Shown: positions 1 through 12,401 of the stretch, piece by piece | Numbering within the stretch: the first letter of the stretch is position 1 | Layout: every line of letters begins with the position of its first letter | DNA from: Hippasteria phrygiana | Lineage: Eukaryota; Echinodermata; Asteroidea; Valvatida; Goniasteridae | DNA length: 64,000 nucleotides | Direction: 5' to 3' | Assembly: GCA_037893225.1 (NCBI GenBank) | Contig: JAZGUH010000451.1 | Span: 1,754,001 to 1,818,000 of the forward strand | Notes under the pieces: generated by a model | Seen by the model: only the letters and a program-made list of their open reading frames with translations | Told to the model about the DNA's origin: nothing | Database searches by the model: none | Program-made: the position numbers and the translations under genes

Positions 1-58
1 ATGCAGTAAACGGAAGAACGCACACAGAGTTCACGGGAAGAAATTTGTTGCGAGGTTT

Positions 59-71
59 GAATTTTCTCGAA
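59..71. promoter_or_regulatory. Heat-shock-element-like motif, one per monomer (first copy shown)
   Basis: Monomer positions 59-71 read GAA-TT-TTC-TC-GAA: three nGAAn pentamers in alternating orientation with exact 2-bp spacing. This is the accepted form of a three-unit heat-shock element bound by trimeric heat-shock factor. A fourth TTC follows at 75-77 but with a 3-bp gap, so it is out of register. The motif recurs every 234 bp across the window. I noted six copies with a broken middle unit: 12701, 17849 and 26505 (TTG), and 34925, 37264 and 45684 (TTT). Common changes nearby ('tctgg', 'cccgaag', 'cgaaaag') leave all three units intact. Binding and activity are not shown by sequence. Confidence 0.55.
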
Positions 72-116
72 GAGTTCTCACGCTATGAAGCTGGCGATGG
101 TCTCAAATTGTTGCGC

Positions 117-124
117 TAGATCTA
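117..124. other. Palindromic 'tagatcta' with BglII site, one per monomer (first copy)
   Basis: Most monomers contain the perfect 8-bp palindrome TAGATCTA, including a BglII site (AGATCT). The 'cggaaag' subtype has 'gctatatcta' instead and lacks both the palindrome and the site. The 'caccag' monomers after 51 kb do so too. The site is thus a subtype marker, and cleavage should give a 234-bp ladder with 468-bp steps where the variant sits. Confidence 0.9.
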
Positions 125-923
125 AGCTACCCATACGTGTGAAAATTACTGGATTTGGTGAATATCCCATTCAATTATGAACAGGGAAAGGAGGGGCGTT
201 CATCTGAAAATGTGGCAAACGTTAAGCAGTCACAATGCAGTAAACGGAAGAACGCACACAGAGTTCACGGGAAGAAATTTGTTGCGAGGTTTGAATTTTC
301 TCGAAGAGTTCTCACGCTATGAAGCTGGCGATGGTCTCAAATTGTTGCGCTAGATCTAAGCTACCCATACGTGTGAAAATTACTGGATTTGGTGAATATT
401 TCATTCAATTATGAACAGGGAAAGGAGGGGCGTTCATCTGAAAATGTGGCAAACGTTAAGCAGTCACAATGCAGTAAACGGAAGAACGCACACAGAGTTC
501 ACGGGAAGAAATTTGTTGCGAGGTTTGAATTTTCTCGAAGAGTTCTAACGCTGTGAAGCTGGCGATAGTCTCAAATTGTTGCGCTAGATCTAAGCTACCA
601 ATACGTGTGAAAATTGCTGGATTTGGTCAATATCCCAATAAATTATGAACAGGGAAAGGAGGGGCGTTCATCTGCACATTTGGCAAACGTTAAGCAGTCA
701 CAATGCAGTAAACGGGAGAACGCACACAGAGTTCACGGGAAGAAATTTGTTGCGAGGTTTGAATTTTCTCGAAGAGTTCTAACGCTATGAAGCTGGCGAT
801 GGTCTCAAATTGTTGCGCTAGATCTAAGCTACCCATACGTGTGAACATTACTGGATTTGGTCAATATCCCATTCAAATATGAACAGGGAAAGGAGGGTCG
901 TTCATCTGAAAATGTGGCAAACG

Positions 924-1106
924 TTAAGCAGTCACAATGCAGTAAACGGAAGAACGCACACAGAGTTCACAGGAAGAAATTTGTTGCGAGGTTTGAATTT
1001 TCTCGAAGAGTTCTAACGCTGTGAAGCTGGCGATGGTCTCAAATTGTTGCGCTAGATCTAAGCTACCCATACGTGTGAAAATTACTGGATTTGGTGAATA
1101 TTTCAT
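924..1106 (-). other. Recurrent non-coding 60-codon open frame (representative)
   Basis: A minus-strand frame of 60 codons starting MKYSPNPV or MGYSPNPV and ending YCIVTA recurs in a large share of monomers. The unit is 234 bp (78 codons), so the same frame repeats exactly in each copy. The stop is the TAA complementary to 'cgttaag', and 'ttcaattatg' supplies a TGA just before the next ATG. Subtypes with 'ggtcaat' carry another TGA. The frame is broken or kept according to satellite subtype, with no sign of codon-level selection. I see no ribosome or splice context, and no protein family I recognise. I treat it as a by-product of the repeat. Confidence 0.85.
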
Positions 1107-3276
1107 TCAATTATGAACAGGGAAAGGAGGGGCGTTCATCTGAAAATGTGGCAAACGTTAAGCAGTCACAATGCAGTAAACGGAAGAACGCACACAGAGT
1201 TCACGGGAAGAAATTTGTTGCGAGGTTTGAATTTTCTCGAAGAGTTCTAACGCTGTGAAGCTGGCGATAGTCTCAAATTGTTGCGCTAGATCTAAGCTAC
1301 CAATACGTGTGAAAATTGCTGGATTTGGTCAATATCCCAATAAATTATGAACAGGGAAAGGAGGGGCGTTCATCTGCACATTTGGCAAACGTTAAGCAGT
1401 CACAATGCAGTAAACGGGAGAACGCACACAGAGTTCACGGGAAGAAATTTGTTGCGAGGTTTGAATTTTCTCGAAGAGTTCTAACGCTGTGAAGCTGGCG
1501 ATGGTCTCAAATTGTTGCGCTAGATCTAAGCTACCCATACGTGTGAACATTACTGGATTTGGTCAATATCCCATTCAAATATGAACAGGGAAAGGAGGGT
1601 CGTTCATCTGAAAATGTGGCAAACGTTAAGCAGTCACAATGCAGTAAACGGAAGAACGCACACAGAGTTCACGGGAAGAAATTTGTTGCGAGGTTTGAAT
1701 TTTCTCGAAGAGTTCTAACGCTGTGAAGCTGGCGATAGTCTCAAATTGTTGCGCTAGATCTAAGCTACCAATACGTGTGAAAATTGCTGGATTTGGTCAA
1801 TATCCCAATAAATTATGAACAGGGAAAGGAGGGGCGTTCATCTGCACATTTGGCAAACGTTAAGCAGTCACAATGCAGTAAACGGGAGAACGCACACAGA
1901 GTTCACGGGAAGAAATTTGTTGCGAGGTTTGAATTTTCTCGAAGAGTTCTAACGCTGTGAAGCTGGCGATGGTCTCAAATTGTTGCGCTAGATCTAAGCT
2001 ACCCATACGTGTGAACATTACTGGATTTGGTCAATATCCCATTCAAATATGAACAGGGAAAGGAGGGTCGTTCATCTGAAAATGTGGCAAACGTTAAGCA
2101 GTCACAATGCAGTAAACGGAAGAACGCACACAGAGTTCACAGGAAGAAATTTGTTGCGAGGTTTGAATTTTCTCGAAGAGTTCTAACGCTGTGAAGCTGG
2201 CGATGGTCTCAAATTGTTGCGCTAGATCTAAGCTACCCATACGTGTGAAAATTACTGGATTTGGTGAATATTTCATTCAATTATGAACAGGGAAAGGAGG
2301 GGCGTTCATCTGAAAATGTGGCAAACGTTAAGCAGTCACAATGCAGTAAACGGAAGAACGCACACAGAGTTCACGGGAAGAAATTTGTTGCGAGGTTTGA
2401 ATTTTCTCGAAGAGTTCTAACGCTGTGAAGCTGGCGATAGTCTCAAATTGTTGCGCTAGATCTAAGCTACCAATACGTGTGAAAATTGCTGGATTTGGTC
2501 AATATCCCAATAAATTATGAACAGGGAAAGGAGGGGCGTTCATCTGCACATTTGGCAAACGTTAAGCAGTCACAATGCAGTAAACGGGAGAACGCACACA
2601 GAGTTCACGGGAAGAAATTTGTTGCGAGGTTTGAATTTTCTCGAAGAGTTCTAACGCTGTGAAGCTGGCGATGGTCTCAAATTGTTGCGCTAGATCTAAG
2701 CTACCCATACGTGTGAACATTACTGGATTTGGTCAATATCCCATTCAAATATGAACAGGGAAAGGAGGGTCGTTCATCTGAAAATGTGGCAAACGTTAAG
2801 CAGTCACAATGCAGTAAACGGAAGAACGCACACAGAGTTCACGGGAAGAAATTTGTTGCGAGGTTTGAATTTTCTCGAAGAGTTCTAACGCTGTGAAGCT
2901 GGCGATAGTCTCAAATTGTTGCGCTAGATCTAAGCTACCAATACGTGTGAAAATTGCTGGATTTGGTCAATATCCCAATAAATTATGAACAGGGAAAGGA
3001 GGGGCGTTCATCTGCACATTTGGCAAACGTTAAGCAGTCACAATGCAGTAAACGGGAGAACGCACACAGAGTTCACGGGAAGAAATTTGTTGCGAGGTTT
3101 GAATTTTCTCGAAGAGTTCTAACGCTGTGAAGCTGGCGATGGTCTCAAATTGTTGCGCTAGATCTAAGCTACCCATACGTGTGAACATTACTGGATTTGG
3201 TCAATATCCCATTCAAATATGAACAGGGAAAGGAGGGTCGTTCATCTGAAAATGTGGCAAACGTTAAGCAGTCACA
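937..3276 (+). repeat. Pentameric HOR, 1170 bp, two tandem copies
   Basis: Two tandem 5-monomer units, 937-2106 and 2107-3276. The order is one 'cacagg / gtgaatatttcattc' monomer followed by two alternations of a 'gatag / taccaa / cccaataaatt / gcacattt' monomer and a 'gggagaac / gaacattactgg / cattcaaatatg / gagggtcg' monomer. Diagnostic bases match position for position between the two units and I saw no clear difference by eye. Near identity over 1170 bp, against several percent between neighbouring monomers, is the signature of recent amplification of a multi-monomer unit. Confidence 0.88.
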
Positions 3277-5849
3277 ATGCAGTAAACGGAAGAACGCACA
3301 CAGAGTTCACGGGAAGAAATTTGTTGCGAGGTTTGAATTTTCTCGAAGAGTTCTAACGCTGTGAAGCTGGCGATAGTCTCAAATTGTTGCGCTAGATCTA
3401 AGCTACCAATACGTGTGAAAATTGCTGGATTTGGTCAATATCCCAATAAATTATGAACAGGGAAAGGAGGGGCGTTCATCTGAAAATGTGGCAAACGTTA
3501 AGCAGTCACAATGCAGTAAACGGAAGAACGCACACAGAGTTCACGGAAAGAAATTTGTTGCGAGGTTTGAATTTTCTCGAAGAGTTCTAACGCTGTGAAG
3601 CTGGCGATGGTCTGAAATTGTTGCGCTATATCTAAGCTACCCATACGTGTGAAAATTGCTGGATTTGGTCAATATCCTATTAAATTATGAACAGGGAAAG
3701 GAGGGGTGTTCATCTGAAAATTTGGCAAACGTTAAGCAGCCACAATGCAGTAAACGGAAGAACGCACACAGAGTTCACCGGAAGAAATTTGTTGCGAGGT
3801 TTGAATTTTCTCGAAGAGTTCTAACGCTGTGAAGCTGGCGATAGTCTCAAATTGTTGCGCTAGATCTAAGCTACCAATACGTGTGAAAATTGCTGGATTT
3901 GGTCAATATCCCAATAAATTATGAACAGGGAAAGGATGGGCGTTCATCTGAAAATTTGGCAAACGTTAAGCAGTCACAATGCAGTAAACGGGAGAACGCA
4001 CAAAGAGTTCACAGGAAAAAAATGTTGCGAGGTTTGAATTTTCTCGAAGAGTTCTAACGCTGTGAAGCTGGCGATGGTCTCAAATTGTTGCGCTAGATCT
4101 AAGCTACCCATACGTGTGAAAATTACTGGATTTGGTGAATATTTCATTCAATTATGAACAGGGAAAGGAGGGTCGTTCATCTGAAAATGTGGCAAACGTT
4201 AAGCAGTCACAATGCAGTAAACGGAAGAACGCACACAGAGTTCACAGGAAGAAATTTGTTGCGAGGTTTGAATTTTCTCGAAGAGTTCTAACGCTGTGAA
4301 GCTGGCGATGGTCTCAAATTGTTGCGCTAGATCTAAGCTACCCATACGTGTGAAAATTACTGGATTTGGTGAATATCCCATTCAATTATGAACAGGGAAA
4401 GGAGGGGCGTTCATCTAAAAATGTGGCAAACGTTAAGCAATCACAATGCAGTAAACGGAAGAACGCACACAGAGTTCACCGGAAGAAATTTGTTGCGAGG
4501 TTTGAATTTTCTCGAAGAGTTCTAACGCTGTGAAGCTGGCGATGGTCTCAAATTGTTGCGCTAGATCTAAGCTACCAATACGTGTGAAAATTGCTAGATT
4601 TGGTCAATATCCCAATAAATTATGAACAGGGAAAGGAGGGGCGTTCATCTGAAAATGTGGCAAACGTTAAGCAGTCACAATGCAGTAAACCGGAGAACGC
4701 ACACAGAGTTCACAGGAAGAAATTTGTTGCGAGGTTTGAATTTTCTCGAAGAGTTCTAACGCTGTGAAGCTGGCGATGGTCTCAAATTGTTGCGCTAGAT
4801 CTAAGCTACCCATACGTGTGAAAATTACTGGATTTGGTAAATATCCCATTCAATTATGAACAGGGAAAGGAGGGGCGTTCATCTGAAAATGTGGCAAACG
4901 TTAAGCAGTCACAATGCAGTAAACGGAAGAACGCACACAGAGTTCACGGGAAGAAATTTGTTGCGAGGTTTGAATTTTCTCGAAGAGTTCTCACGCTATG
5001 AAGCTGGCGATGGTCTCAAATTGTTGCGCTAGATCTAAGCTACCCATACGTGTGAACATTACCGGATTTGGTCAATATCCCATTCAAATATGAACAGGGA
5101 AAGGAGGGTCGTTCATCTGAAAATGTGGCAAACGTTAAGCAGTCACAATGCAGTAAACGGAAGAACGCACACAGAGTTCACAGGAAGAAATTTGTTGCGA
5201 GGTTTGAATTTTCTCGAAGAGTTCTAACGCTGTGAAGCTGGCGATGGTCTCAAATTGTTGCGCTAGATCTAAGCTACCCATACGTGTGAAAATTACTGGA
5301 TTTGGTGAATATTTCATTCAATTATGAACAGGGAAAGGAGGGGCGTTCATCTGAAAATGTGGCAAACGTTAAGCAGTCACAATGCAGTAAACGGAAGAAC
5401 GCACACAGAGTTCACGGGAAGAAATTTGTTGCGAGGTTTGAATTTTCTCGAAGAGTTCTAACGCTGTGAAGCTGGCGATAGTCTCAAATTGTTGCGCTAG
5501 ATCTAAGCTACCAATACGTGTGAAAATTGCTGGATTTGGTCAATATCCCAATAAATTATGAACAGGGAAAGGAGGGGCGTTCATCTGCACATTTGGCAAA
5601 CGTTAAGCAGTCACAATGCAGTAAACGGGAGAACGCACACAGAGTTCACGGGAAGAAATTTGTTGCGAGGTTTGAATTTTCTCGAAGAGTTCTAACGCTA
5701 TGAAGCTGGCGATGGTCTCAAATTGTTGCGCTAGATCTAAGCTACCCATACGTGTGAACATTACTGGATTTGGTCAATATCCCATTCAAATATGAACAGG
5801 GAAAGGAGGGTCGTTCATCTGAAAATGTGGCAAACGTTAAGCAGTCACA
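3277..5849 (+). repeat. Mixed-order monomers with the first 233-bp copy
   Basis: Eleven monomers without a simple HOR. They include a 'cggaaag / tctgaaat / gctatatc / cctattaaatt / cagccac' monomer (3511-3744) and the first A7 short monomer (3979-4211). Next comes a 'cagg / gtgaatatcccattcaatt' monomer with a private 'tctaaaaatg' (4212-4445), then a 'caccgg / ttgctag' monomer (4446-4679) and one with private 'aaaccggag' and 'ggtaaatat' (4680-4913). The block ends with monomers of the types that build the following 4-mer. Confidence 0.8.
3979..4211 (+). repeat. 233-bp A7 short monomer (representative of 14)
   Basis: In this subtype the usual 'aggaagaaatttg' is replaced by 'agg', seven A and 'tg', one base shorter than normal. 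It is usually accompanied by 'cgcacaaag' (or 'cgcaaacag' after 50 kb). Copies are at 3979-4211, 19656-19888, 23399-23631, 29248-29480, 31587-31819, 32756-32988, 34159-34391, 36498-36730, 40709-40941, 42112-42344, 43515-43747, 44918-45150, 52403-52635 and 53806-54038. The related monomer 51000-51233 has eight A and full length. That suggests substitution to an A8 run followed by loss of one A. Confidence 0.9.
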
Positions 5850-7721
5850 ATGCAGTAAACGGAAGAACGCACACAGAGTTCACAGGAAGAACTTTGTTGC
5901 GAGGTTTGAATTTTCTCGAAGAGTTCTAACGCTGTGAAGCTGGCGATGGTCTCAAATTGTTGCGCTAGATCTAAGCTACCCATACGTGTGAAAATTACTG
6001 GATTTGGTGAATATTTCATTCAATTATGAACAGGGAAAGGAGGGGCGTTCATCTGAAAATGTGGCAAACGTTAAGCAGTCACAATGCAGTAAACGGAAGA
6101 ACGCACACAGAGTTCACGGGAAGAAATTTGTTGCGAGGTTTGAATTTTCTCGAAGAGTTCTAACGCTGTGAAGCTGGCGATAGTCTCAAATTGTTGCGCT
6201 AGATCTAAGCTACCAATACGTGTGAAAATTGCTGGATTTGGTCAATATCCCAATAAATTATGAACAGGGAAAGGAGGGGCGTTCATCTGCACATTTGGCA
6301 AACGTTAAGCAGTCACAATGCAGTAAACGGGAGAACGCACACAGAGTTCACGGGAAGAAATTTGTTGCGAGGTTTGAATTTTCTCGAAGAGTTCTAACGC
6401 TGTGAAGCTGGCGATGGTCTCAAATTGTTGCGCTAGATCTAAGCTACCCATACGTGTGAAAATTACTGGATTTGGTGAATATCCCATTCAATTATGAACA
6501 GGGAAAGGAGGGGCGTTCATCTGAAAATGTGGCAAACGTTAAGCAGTCACAATGCAGTAAACGGAAGAACGCACACAGAGTTCAGGGGAAGAAATTTGTT
6601 GCGAGGTTTGAATTTTCTCGAAGAGTTCTCACGCTATGAAGCTGGCGATGGTCTCAAATTGTTGCGCTAGATCTAAGCTACCCATACGTGTGAACATTAC
6701 TGGGTTTGGTCAATATCCCATTCAAATATGAACAGGGAAAGGAGGGTCGTTCATCTGAAAATGTGGCAAACGTTAAGCAGTCACAATGCAGTAAACGGAA
6801 GAACGCACACAGAGTTCACAGGAAGAAATTTGTTGCGAGGTTTGAATTTTCTCGAAGAGTTCTAACGCTGTGAAGCTGGCGATGGTCTCAAATTGTTGCG
6901 CTAGATCTAAGCTACCCATACGTGTGAAAATTACTGGATTTGGTGAATATTTCATTCAATTATGAACAGGGAAAGGAGGGGCGTTCATCTGAAAATGTGG
7001 CAAACGTTAAGCAGTCACAATGCAGTAAACGGAAGAACGCACACAGAGTTCACGGGAAGAAATTTGTTGCGAGGTTTGAATTTTCTCGAAGAGTTCTAAC
7101 GCTGTGAAGCTGGCGATAGTCTCAAATTGTTGCGCTAGATCTAAGCTACCAATACGTGTGAAAATTGCTGGATTTGGTCAATATCCCAATAAATTATGAA
7201 CAGGGAAAGGAGGGGCGTTCATCTGCACATTTGGCAAACGTTAAGCAGTCACAATGCAGTAAACGGGAGAACGCACACAGAGTTCACGGGAAGAAATTTG
7301 TTGCGAGGTTTGAATTTTCTCGAAGAGTTCTAACGCTGTGAAGCTGGCGATGGTCTCAAATTGTTGCGCTAGATCTAAGCTACCCATACGTGTGAAAATT
7401 ACTGGATTTGGTGAATATCCCATTCAATTATGAACAGGGAAAGGAGGGGCGTTCATCTGAAAATGTGGCAAACGTTAAGCAGTCACAATGCAGTAAACGG
7501 AAGAACGCACACAGAGTTCACGGGAAGAAATTTGTTGCGAGGTTTGAATTTTCTCGAAGAGTTCTCACGCTATGAAGCTGGCGATGGTCTCAAATTGTTG
7601 CGCTAGATCTAAGCTACCCATACGTGTGAACATTACTGGATTTGGTCAATATCCCATTCAAATATGAACAGGGAAAGGAGGGTCGTTCATCTGAAAATGT
7701 GGCAAACGTTAAGCAGTCACA
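5850..7721 (+). repeat. Tetrameric HOR, 936 bp, two tandem copies
   Basis: Units 5850-6785 and 6786-7721. The order is 'cacagg/tttcattc', then 'gatag/cccaataaatt/gcacattt', then 'gggagaac/gtgaatatcccattcaatt', then 'ttctcacgctatg/gaacatt/cattcaaatatg'. The first unit has private changes such as 'gaactttg' near 5890 and 'ttcagggg' near 6583. The same 4-monomer order reappears inside the 8-mer HOR at about 9594-10529 and 11466-12401, so this 4-mer is probably a building block of the 8-mer. Confidence 0.85.
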
Positions 7722-8657
7722 ATGCAGTAAACGGAAGAACGCACACAGAGTTCACAGGAAGAAATTTGTTGCGAGGTTTGAATTTTCTCGAAGAGTTCTA
7801 ACGCTGTGAAGCTGGCGATGGTCTCAAATTGTTGCGCTAGATCTAAGCTACCCATACGTGTGAAAATTACTGGATTTGGTGAATATTTCATTCAATTATG
7901 AACAGGGAAAGGAGGGTCGTTCATCTGAAAATGTGGCAAACGTTAAGCAGTCACAATGCAGTAAACGGAAGAACGCACACAGAGTTCACAGGAAGAAATT
8001 TGTTGCGAGGTTTGAATTTTCTCGAAGAGTTCTAACGCTGTGAAGCTGGCGATGGTCTCAAATTGTTGCGCTAGATCTAAGCTACCAATACGTGTGAAAA
8101 TTGCTAGATTTGGTCAATATCCCAATAAATTATGAACAGGGAAAGGAGGGGCGTTCATCTGAAAATGCGGCAAACGTTAAGCAGTCACAATGCAGTAAAC
8201 GGGAGAACGCACACAGAGTTCACAGGAAGAAATTTGTTGCGAGGTTTGAATTTTCTCGAAGAGTTCTAACGCTGTGAAGCTGGCGATGGTCTGAAATTGT
8301 TGCGCTAGATCTAAGCTACCCATACGTGTGAAAATTACTGGATTTGGTCAATATCTCATTCAATTATGAACAGGGAAAGGAGGGGCGTTCATCTGAAAAT
8401 GTGGCAAACGTTAAGCAGTCACAATGCAGTAAACGGAAGAACGCACACAGAGTTCACGGGAAGAAATTTGTTGCGAGGTTTGAATTTTCTCGAAGAGTTC
8501 TCACGCTATGAAGCTGGCGATGGTCTCAAATTGTTGCGCTAGATCTAAGCTACCCATACGTGTGAACATTACTGGATTTGGTCAATATCCCATTCAAATA
8601 TGAACAGGGAAAGGAGGGTCGTTCATCTGAAAATGTGGCAAACGTTAAGCAGTCACA
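7722..8657 (+). repeat. Four monomers joining the 4-mer and 8-mer HORs
   Basis: Monomers of types 'cacagg/tttcattc', 'cacagg/taccaa/ttgctag', 'gggagaac/tctgaaat/tatctcattc' with 'aaaatgcgg' before it, and 'tcacgctatg/gaacatt/caaatatg'. This is the irregular junction between two HOR blocks and contains nothing but satellite. Confidence 0.8.
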
Positions 8658-11600
8658 ATGCAGTAAACGGAAGAACGCACACAGAGTTCACAGGAAGAAA
8701 TGTGTTGCGAGGTTTGAATTTTCTCGAAGAGTTCTAACGCTGTGAAGCTGGCGATGGTCTGAAATTGTTGCGCTAGATCTAAGCTACCCATACGTGTGAA
8801 AATTACTGGATTTGGTGAATATTTCATTCAATTATGAACAGGGAAAGGAGGGGCGTTCATCTGAAAATGTGGCAAACGTTAAGCAGTCACAATGCAGTAA
8901 ACGGAAGAACGCACACAGAGTTCACGGGAAGAAATTTGTTGCGAGGTTTGAATTTTCTCGAAGAGTTCTAACGCTGTGAAGCTGGCGATAGTCTCAAATT
9001 GTTGCGCTAGATCTAAGCTACCAATACGTGTGAAAATTGCTGGATTTGGTCAATATCCCAATAAATTATGAACAGGGAAAGTAGGGGCGTTCATCTGAAA
9101 ATGTGGCAAACGTTAAGCAGTCACAATGCAGTAAACGGAAGAACGCACACAGAGTTCACGGAAAGAAATTTGTTGCGAGGTTTGAATTTTCTCGAAGAGT
9201 TCTAACGCTGTGAAGCTGGCGATGGTCTGAAATTGTTGCGCTATATCTAAGCTACCCATACGTGTGAAAATTGCTGGATTTGGTCAATATCCTATTAAAT
9301 TATGAACAGGGAAAGGAGGGGCGTTCATCTGAAAATTTGGCAAACGTTAAGCAGCCACAATGCAGTAAACGGGAGAACGCACACAGAGTTCACGGGAAGA
9401 AATTTGTTGCGAGGTTTGAATTTTCTCGAAGAGTTCTAACGCTGTGAAGCTGGCGATAGTCTCAAATTGTTGCGCTAGATCTAAGCTACCCATACGTGTG
9501 AACATTACTGGATTTGGTCAATATCCCATTCAAATATGAACAGGGAAAGGAGGGTCGTTCATCTGAAAATGTGGCAAACGTTAAGCAGTCACAATGCAGT
9601 AAACGGAAGAACGCACACAGAGTTCACAGGAAGAAATTTGTTGCGAGGTTTGAATTTTCTCGAAGAGTTCTAACGCTGTGAAGCTGGCGATGGTCTCAAA
9701 TTGTTGCGCTAGATCTAAGCTACCCATACGTGTGAAAATTACTGGATTTGGTGAATATTTCATTCAATTATGAACAGGGAAAGGAGGGGCGTTCATCTGA
9801 AAATGTGGCAAACGTTAAGCAGTCACAATGCAGTAAACGGAAGAACGCACACAGAGTTCACGGGAAGAAATTTGTTGCGAGGTTTGAATTTTCTCGAAGA
9901 GTTCTAACGCTGTGAAGCTGGCGATAGTCTCAAATTGTTGCGCTAGATCTAAGCTACCAATACGTGTGAAAATTGCTGGATTTGGTCAATATCCCAATAA
10001 ATTATGAACAGGGAAAGGAGGGGCGTTCATCTGCACATTTGGCAAACGTTAAGCAGTCACAATGCAGTAAACGGGAGAACGCACACAGAGTTCACGGGAA
10101 GAAATTTGTTGCGAGGTTTGAATTTTCTCGAAGAGTTCTAACGCTGTGAAGCTGGCGATGGTCTCAAATTGTTGCGCTAGATCTAAGCTACCCATACGTG
10201 TGAAAATTACTGGATTTGGTGAATATCCCATTCAATTATGAACAGGGAAAGGAGGGGCGTTCATCTGAAAATGTGGCAAACGTTAAGCAGTCACAATGCA
10301 GTAAACGGAAGAACGCACACAGAGTTCACGGGAAGAAATTTGTTGCGAGGTTTGAATTTTCTCGAAGAGTTCTCACGCTATGAAGCTGGCGATGGTCTCA
10401 AATTGTTGCGCTAGATCTAAGCTACCCATACGTGTGAACATTACTGGATTTGGTCAATATCCCATTCAAATATGAACAGGGAAAGGAGGGTCGTTCATCT
10501 GAAAATGTGGCAAACGTTAAGCAGTCACAATGCAGTAAACGGAAGAACGCACACAGAGTTCACAGGAAGAAATTTGTTGCGAGGTTTGAATTTTCTCGAA
10601 GAGTTCTAACGCTGTGAAGCTGGCGATGGTCTGAAATTGTTGCGCTAGATCTAAGCTACCCATACGTGTGAAAATTACTGGATTTGGTGAATATTTCATT
10701 CAATTATGAACAGGGAAAGGAGGGGCGTTCATCTGAAAATGTGGCAAACGTTAAGCAGTCACAATGCAGTAAACGGAAGAACGCACACAGAGTTCACGGG
10801 AAGAAATTTGTTGCGAGGTTTGAATTTTCTCGAAGAGTTCTAACGCTGTGAAGCTGGCGATAGTCTCAAATTGTTGCGCTAGATCTAAGCTACCAATACG
10901 TGTGAAAATTGCTGGATTTGGTCAATATCCCAATAAATTATGAACAGGGAAAGGAGGGGCGTTCATCTTAAAATGTGGCAAACGTTAAGCAGTCACAATG
11001 CAGTAAACGGAAGAACGCACACAGAGTTCACGGAAAGAAATTTGTTGCGAGGTTTGAATTTTCTCGAAGAGTTCTAACGCTGTGAAGCTGGCGATGGTCT
11101 GAAATTGTTGCGCTATATCTAAGCTACCCATACGTGTGAAAATTGCTGGATTTGGTCAATATCCTATTAAATTATGAACAGGGAAAGGAGGGGCGTTCAT
11201 CTGAAAATTTGGCAAACGTTAAGCAGCCACAATGCAGTAAACGGGAGAACGCACACAGAGTTCACGGGAAGAAATTTGTTGCGAGGTTTGAATTTTCTCG
11301 AAGAGTTCTAACGCTGTGAAGCTGGCGATAGTCTCAAATTGTTGCGCTAGATCTAAGCTACCCATACGTGTGAACATTACTGGATTTGGTCAATATCCCA
11401 TTCAAATATGAACAGGGAAAGGAGGGTCGTTCATCTGAAAATGTGGCAAACGTTAAGCAGTCACAATGCAGTAAACGGAAGAACGCACACAGAGTTCACA
11501 GGAAGAAATTTGTTGCGAGGTTTGAATTTTCTCGAAGAGTTCTAACGCTGTGAAGCTGGCGATGGTCTCAAATTGTTGCGCTAGATCTAAGCTACCCATA

Positions 11601-12401
11601 CGTGTGAAAATTACTGGATTTGGTGAATATTTCATTCAATTATGAACAGGGAAAGGAGGGGCGTTCATCTGAAAATGTGGCAAACGTTAAGCAGTCACAA
11701 TGCAGTAAACGGAAGAACGCACACAGAGTTCACGGGAAGAAATTTGTTGCGAGGTTTGAATTTTCTCGAAGAGTTCTAACGCTGTGAAGCTGGCGATAGT
11801 CTCAAATTGTTGCGCTAGATCTAAGCTACCAATACGTGTGAAAATTGCTGGATTTGGTCAATATCCCAATAAATTATGAACAGGGAAAGGAGGGGCGTTC
11901 ATCTGCACATTTGGCAAACGTTAAGCAGTCACAATGCAGTAAACGGGAGAACGCACACAGAGTTCACGGGAAGAAATTTGTTGCGAGGTTTGAATTTTCT
12001 CGAAGAGTTCTAACGCTGTGAAGCTGGCGATGGTCTCAAATTGTTGCGCTAGATCTAAGCTACCCATACGTGTGAAAATTACTGGATTTGGTGAATATCC
12101 CATTCAATTATGAACAGGGAAAGGAGGGGCGTTCATCTGAAAATGTGGCAAACGTTAAGCAGTCACAATGCAGTAAACGGAAGAACGCACACAGAGTTCA
12201 CGGGAAGAAATTTGTTGCGAGGTTTGAATTTTCTCGAAGAGTTCTCACGCTATGAAGCTGGCGATGGTCTCAAATTGTTGCGCTAGATCTAAGCTACCCA
12301 TACGTGTGAACATTACTGGATTTGGTCAATATCCCATTCAAATATGAACAGGGAAAGGAGGGTCGTTCATCTGAAAATGTGGCAAACGTTAAGCAGTCAC
12401 A
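8658..12401 (+). repeat. Octameric HOR, 1872 bp, two tandem copies
   Basis: Units 8658-10529 and 10530-12401. The order is 'cagg/tctgaaat/tttcattc', 'gatag/cccaataaatt', 'cggaaag/gctatatc/cctattaaatt', 'cagccac-gggagaac/gatag/gaacatt', and then the 936-bp tetramer described at 5850-7721. Differences seen are 'aaatgtgttg' at about 8698 and 'aaagtagggg' at about 9078 in the first unit only, and 'atcttaaaatg' at about 10966 in the second. The first seven monomers recur as a third copy at 13338-14975. Confidence 0.85.

Larger units (their letters stand above)
1..936 (+). repeat. Four monomers leading into the 5-mer HOR
   Basis: Four 234-bp monomers. The first two have 'ttctcacgctatg' and 'ggtgaatat', ending in 'cccattcaatt' and 'ttcattcaatt' respectively. 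The third has 'gatagtctc', 'taccaa' and 'cccaataaatt'. The fourth has 'gaacattactgg' and 'cccattcaaatatg' followed by 'gagggtcg'. Monomers three and four match the alternating pair of the 5-mer that follows, except that the fourth has 'gctatg' in place of 'gctgtg'. They may be the tail of a further HOR copy lying off the left edge. Confidence 0.85.

Noticed and set aside
33..40. ETS-like 'accggaag' or STAT-like 'ttc-N4-gaa' sites
   Set aside because: They are short, and present or absent according to the most variable positions of the unit. Chance matches are expected.
41..115. Ancient internal duplication of the monomer ('aaatttgttgcg' and 'caaattgttgcg', about 63 bp apart)
   Set aside because: Similarity is limited to about 11 bp with no extension on either side, so a dimeric origin of the 234-bp unit is not supported.
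183..196. G-quadruplex or triplex-forming purine tract ('agggaaaggagggg')
   Set aside because: Fourteen purines occur in a row, but fewer than four G-runs of three lie within a monomer. One monomer alone would not form a standard quadruplex.
225..255. CENP-B-box-like motif around 'cagtaaacggga'
   Set aside because: Only the A and CGGG half of the TTCG/A/CGGG core is present, and the TTCG half is not. Monomers with 'cggaag' lose even the CGGG. Not supported.
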